From assembly GCF_950295315.1 (NCBI RefSeq), contig NW_026647184.1, positions 129,001 through 193,000 of the forward strand: a stretch of 64,000 nt of DNA. Reading direction: 5' to 3'. Positions 59,289 through 64,000 of the stretch are shown one piece after another; within the stretch, counting starts at the first letter, position 1; the number at the start of each line of letters is the position of its first letter. This stretch comes from Erinaceus europaeus. Taxonomy: Eukaryota; Chordata; Mammalia; Eulipotyphla; Erinaceidae. The notes beneath the pieces are model-generated. The model was not told the origin of the DNA, did not search any database, and saw only the letters and a list, made by a program, of their open reading frames with translations. The position numbers and the translations under genes are program-made.

Positions 59289-61693
59289 ATGTACATATAT
59301 GTATGTGTATCTTTATTATCAACTATGAGGGATACTGGCATGGCTATGAGGAGACAGAGTATGGCTTGTGCCAGAGAGACTTACAAAGCTGAGGCTCCAG
59401 AAACCTAGGTGAAATCGCCAACAAAACAATCCAGAGCTCAGCTGGGCCCTGGTGACTCGCTTTGTATATCTGGGCCTGTCAGTCAAATAATATATAAGTA
59501 AAATATTAATGAGTGCAGACAGAGTGAGTGAGAGCCTGTGAGAGTCAGAGACAGAGAAGGCAAGAAGAGAAATAGAAGAGTTGGAAAGAGACCAGAAGTC
59601 CAAAAGCTCCCACTCTGTGTTCATACATGACAGGTTCAAACCTGGGTTGTCGAGATTGTAGGGCAGCAGTCTCCTGTCCACAGACCCCAGACAACCCCAG
59701 CCTTCACCATATGTGTGTAGTATTTACGACAGGATATGTATTGTGAGTGTAAACTTCCCTTCAATTATAAGAGAAAAATCTATCAAGCAGAAGAATGGAC
59801 CCCTCATGTAATATAGAACCAAATAAATAAATAAATAAATAAATATGCAAATAAATGGGGGTTATCTAGGAGGATTTGAAACAAATGAAAAATAAAAACA
59901 AAAAGCACAAGAAGACCTGATGACAGCAGAAACATAGAAACCATATGCTGAGAATCAAGGGCTGCTTCAAAAGTTCCGAGACCCTTCAGAGTCCAGGGAA
60001 ATTAAAATTTCGGGAGAATGAAAAGAAACTCATATGTATTGAAGCTTACACTAGAGAAAGGAGGCAAGTTCTGTACTATGATAATTAAAATAAGGATGCT
60101 GATAGAAATGCTATTAGAAATGCTACTGGAAGGTTCTATTATTTATAATTGTATTGAATCCTGCTCCAACTATGTGGCCAATTAGTAGGGAAAAAGGAAC
60201 CTGTTGTAAATGTGTGAATTCTGATTAAGATCAATTACATAGGTTGACAATTCTAAAAACGACAGAGATATATATGTATATTTATATATGTATATGGATG
60301 TATATCTTTATTATAAAGTCTGAGAGATACTGCCATGGATATGAGGAGACAGAATATGGCTTAAGTCAGAGAGACTTACCAATCAGAGGCTCCAGTAGCC
60401 TAGGTGAAATCACAAACAAAACCAGCCAGAGCTCAGCAGTGCTCTGGCCACTCTCTTTGTATATCTGGGCCTGTCAATAAAATAAGGATATAAGTAAAAT
60501 ATTCCTGAGTTCAGACAGAGTGAGAGAGAGCCTGTGAGAGTCAGAGACAGAGATGGCGAGAAGAGAAATAGAAGAGTTGGAAATAGACCAGAAGTCAAAA
60601 ACCCCCTAGGCTGTGTTCATTCATGACAGATTCAAACCTGGGTTGTAGAGATTGTCACGCAGCAGCTCTAATGCCCACAGACCCCAGACAACCCAAGCCT
60701 TCACCATATGTGTGTAGTATTTGCCCCAGGAAATGTATTGTGCATCAAAAGTTCCCTTCAGTTATAAGAGAAAATCTCTCAAGCAGAAGAAATGATGCCA
60801 CATGTGATACCTGACTAAATAAATAAATATGCAAATAAATGGGGATGATCTAGGAGGACTTGAAACAATAAAAATAAATAAAGACAAAAACCACAAGAAG
60901 ACCTGATGACAGCACAAACATAGAAACCATCTGCTGAGAAACAGAGGGCTGCTTCAAAAATTCCCTAACACTTCAGGGTCCAGGGACATTAAGATTTCCG
61001 GAGAAAGAAAACAAACACATACGTATTGAAGCTTACACTAGAAAAAGGAGGGAAGATCTGGGCCATGATAATTACAATAAGGATGCTAATAGAAACACGA
61101 TTAGAAATGCTACTGGAAGGTTCTATTATTTATAATTGTATTGAATCCTGCTCCAACTATATGGCCAATTATTTCAGAAAAATTAGGCTGTTATAAATGT
61201 GGTAATTCTGAGAAGGTCAAATACATAGGTCGAACATTCTAAAAATGACAGATATATAAATCTATATGTATATATATACATGTATGTATATCTTTATTAT
61301 AAACTCTGAGTGATACTGGCATGGAAATGAGGAGACAGAATATGGCTTGTGTCAGAAAGACTTACAAACTGAGGCTCCAGTAGCCTAGGTGAAATCGCCA
61401 ACACAACAAGCCAGAGCTCAGCAGTGCTCTGGTAACTCTCTTTGTCTATCTGGGCCTGTCAGTAAAATAAGAATCTAAGTAAAATATTAATGAGTGAAGA
61501 CAGAGTGTGTGAGAGCATGTGAGAGTTAGAGATAGAGAAGGCGAGAAGAGAAATAGATGAGTTGGAAAGAGACCAGAATTCAAAAACCTCCTACACTGTG
61601 TTCATTGATGACAGGTTCAAACCTGGCTTGTAGAGATTGTAAGGCAGCAGCTCTCATGCCCACAGACCCCAGACAGCCCCAGCCTTCACCATA
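58707..61693. repeat. S1-S3 subrepeat block, unit 8
   Basis: Three tandem subrepeats. S1, S2 and most of S3 match unit 7, including the lengthened TA run. The last ~0.27 kb follows the CTCTGGTAAC / CACTGTG-present type. No coding sequence. Confidence 0.85.
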
Positions 61694-61718
61694 GGCTCTA
61701 CTACCAACCTGACAGTAA

Positions 61719-61768
61719 TGTGTGTGTGTGTGTGTGTGTGTCTGTCTGTTTGTGTGTGTCTGTGTGTG
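61719..61768. repeat. (GT)n tract, unit 8
   Basis: The shortest (GT)n at this position, with the TCTGTGTG ending unlike unit 7. Confidence 0.95.
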
Positions 61769-62533
61769 CTCAGAGATCACCTGTAGTAGTCTCAGAGCAT
61801 GGGTGGCAAGGGAGCCAGCCTCTCCTGCAACTTATGTACAGAGAACCTATCTGGTCAGGGCAAGCCAGCTAGCCCAGATTGTGGGTAAGCAAGAATGCAT
61901 ATGCAAAGGGACTCTCATGTCTCACTCTCCTGAGTTCCGAATCAATGCCATGCCTCACTATGATCCAAACACTGCCAATGGGGGAAGCTGGGGCACCCCT
62001 CAGAATTCAGGGGCTTGAGCCTGTCCAGTCACGTTTGGCTGCCTACTCAGCCTCCAGGCTCTCAGTCCACTGCTCAGGGCAGCAGATTACAAGCCCAGAA
62101 AGTACCCAGAAAGGGCTGTGTTTCCACATAGATGGGAAGTGTGTTGAACCAAACAATAGTGGATGAACCCGGCCCCTTACACCTACCCTTTGGGTCCGGC
62201 TAAGGCAATTGCTCCTTGGCCTCACATCCCTGCTCATGCTTCCTGGTGTCCACACATCACACTCTGAGAGATTCCCAGAAGTAGGCTTGCATGAGTGTCC
62301 CATACAATGTCGCTCTGTTTGCAGGAAGCACAAACTCCCCGGGCCCTTGTTATGGACAGGAAAAAAAAAGATGGATGCCTCCATTGGCCAAATTAGGGGC
62401 TTCCAGTCAAGATCACAGCCCCGCCCCTCACCTGAGGGCCTGGCTGCTGCTAATCAAGGCAATTGGAAACACCTTTTACACTTGGGCCCTGAGGACATAC
62501 TCAGGAATCCCTCCAGGAGCTAGCAGGCTGGAA

Positions 62534-64000
62534 GACCTCCTGACCCCTGGATAGCTGTGCTCCTAGTTGGGCGGCCCTTCTGGCCAGTGGTGAAAATATT
62601 CCCTAGATACAAGAAAGAACTTCAGGTTTCAAAGGGATTTGAAACACCATGAGGCACTTGGAAAAGACATTTCACAGCCATCAAAACACCCTCTTTCTGA
62701 ACACTGGAAGCTTCCGTTTTGCATGGGAAATCTGGACACTGGTGTGGCCATCAGTACCACAGATCCTTTCCATTTGGCTTAATAGAGGGAAAGCACAGTG
62801 TGTGTGCCAGGGGTATCGAGTTTCACTTCCCTTGACCGGGGCTCTCATGGAATAAGGACAAGGATGCTGTGCAGGAAGGTGAGGAGGGCTGCATTGAGGC
62901 TGAGTGTCAGCCTCAGGGCCCTGGAGAATGGCAGTCAAGCACAGAGGGCCTGGACAGCTGCAGCTGGAGATGGACATATGCCTGGAACCTGCAGCAGCAA
63001 CGCTGTCTCCGCAGTTCCCCTCTGTACTACACCATGTGCAGGAGACTAAATAATCCAAAGGGCAAAGAAAGGAAAATTTCAACACCAGGAAGGCTGAGTT
63101 CACGATGCATGCACTGACTTCCAGTAAGGGCCCAGTGAAGAAGGCACGTAGAGACAGTCAGAGAGACAGAATGACAGAGACAGACAAGGACTGAAATTCT
63201 GGCCCTGTGTTGATCAGTGCCAGAGCACTGAAGACAAACCCTCCATGCCCATGCATACTTCTTACAAGTGGCATTGCTATTTTATGTTTGTGAGGAAAGG
63301 TAACACTTAGAACATCTAGGTCTTAGCCACTCTGAGAAGCATCCCTTGGCCGGCAGCCCACTCTCCAAAACTGCCCTCGCCTCTCCAAATTCGAAGTAGT
63401 CATAGTGATGCTCCAGCCAAGATGCAGGCTGGCGTATTGCATCTCCCTGGTCCAGCCTCAGCCTGTCCTGTGTGCAGGGAACTGCACTATGTCGATTTCT
63501 TCTTTGATTTACAGTTTTGGGATAAGACTCGGTGGACAAAAGGAGCAAGAGGGAAGTAGATGATTTGGCAGTGGTAGTTTGTGCTGAGAGAGATTTGTAG
63601 AGTGATATACGATATGGCTCTGTGAGATGTCTCTCATGACTGTGGCTCAGAAGGGCCAGGTGTATCCACATTGCTACCCTAATCCAGAGCTGTGTAGGTC
63701 TCTAGCTAAAAAATATTTTCAGACCTCTACATGTTACATACATATATATATAGAGAGAGAGAGAAAGAGAGAGAGAGACACTGATGTAGTCATTTTCTAC
63801 AATGGATTCGATGTGACATTCACACAATTGGTTGCTAAAACCTGGAGAGAAACTTTGCATCAGGAAAACAATTGTCCAAAGGAATAAAATCTCCAAATCA
63901 TTAGCTATATGCAGCTCCAACGGGACCGAGCGAAAAAGGCTCGAGAAGGAACTCATCCAGGAGACTCTCCACATGGACAGGCACCACAGGTTTCCTAGTC
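62534..64000. repeat. Macrosatellite unit 9, partial (first 1467 bp)
   Basis: The same unit start recurs and continues through the (TA)n(GA)n tract into the spacer before the CT/CA tract, where the window ends. It shares CAAAAGGAGCAAG (near 63536) with units 1 and 6. The array therefore continues beyond the right edge. Confidence 0.96.
63741..63779. repeat. (TA)n(GA)n microsatellite, unit 9
   Basis: The shortest copy of this tract in the window. Confidence 0.95.

Larger units (their letters stand above)
54720..62533. repeat. Macrosatellite unit 8 (7814 bp)
   Basis: Complete unit in direct orientation. By eye it is nearly identical to unit 7 from its start to about 61.3 kb, including the private unit-7/8 variants. 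It then changes to CTCTGGTAAC (near 61427), keeps the CACTGTG that unit 7 lacks (near 61594), and ends with the GCTCATGCTTCCTGG variant of unit 5 (near 62232). No coding gene seen. Confidence 0.97.

Noticed and set aside
1..64000. CRISPR array or bacterial repeat system
   Set aside because: Repeat units are 7.8 kb with no short direct repeats and unique spacers, and the composition and microsatellites are vertebrate.
1..64000. Assembly artefact from copying one unit
   Set aside because: Units carry many different linked variants, private indels and microsatellite lengths, and mosaic junctions. Simple computational duplication would give identical copies; only the exact copy number remains uncertain.

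Overview
Organism and overall nature: the whole window lies inside a vertebrate, most likely placental-mammal, macrosatellite. It has long (CA)n/(GT)n, (GA)n and (TA)n microsatellites, a dense CCAAT/GC-box region and vertebrate CTCF-type motifs. It has no prokaryotic gene organisation and no believable protein-coding gene. I recognised no lineage-specific SINE or LINE, so I cannot name the species. Both window edges fall inside the array, so array size and flanking genes are unknown. Layout: eight complete head-to-tail units of about 7.8 kb start at 1, 7823, 15618, 23454, 31277, 39081, 46905 and 54720. A ninth, partial unit runs from 62534 to the end. Unit lengths are 7822, 7795, 7836, 7823, 7804, 7824, 7815 and 7814 bp. 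By eye the units differ only by scattered substitutions, microsatellite lengths and a few small indels. Each unit has the same internal order: (1) about 1.2 kb of non-repetitive spacer with splice-site-like signals; (2) a (TA)n(GA)n tract; (3) about 0.4 kb of spacer and a (CT)n(CA)n tract; (4) a CArG-like box followed by about 0.75 kb holding 15 CCAAT-type elements (ATTGG on the + strand) at a nearly constant 46-52 bp spacing, interleaved with CGCCC/GC boxes; (5) two CTCF-like motifs in the same orientation, 247 bp apart in unit 1; (6) a (CA)n tract; (7) about 0.6 kb of spacer; (8) three diverged tandem subrepeats of about 990 bp (S1-S3), AT-rich; (9) a (GT)n tract; (10) about 0.77 kb of spacer ending in a further CCAAT plus Sp1-type box. 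How it may work (inference): every unit pairs a promoter-like CCAAT/GC module with same-facing CTCF-like sites. That is the general architecture of CTCF-bound macrosatellites such as human DXZ4, which shape chromatin and are transcribed into non-coding RNA. Homology to DXZ4 is not shown here; unit length differs (about 3 kb in human DXZ4). Evolution: diagnostic variants show the units are mosaics. Unit 6 changes from unit-1-like to unit-3-like near 42.9-43.1 kb. Unit 7 changes from unit-4-like to unit-6-like near 53.6-53.8 kb. Unit 8 copies unit 7 and then becomes unit-5-like near 61.4 kb. A three-unit (about 23.45 kb) periodicity is partly visible. This fits repeated unequal crossing-over or gene conversion.
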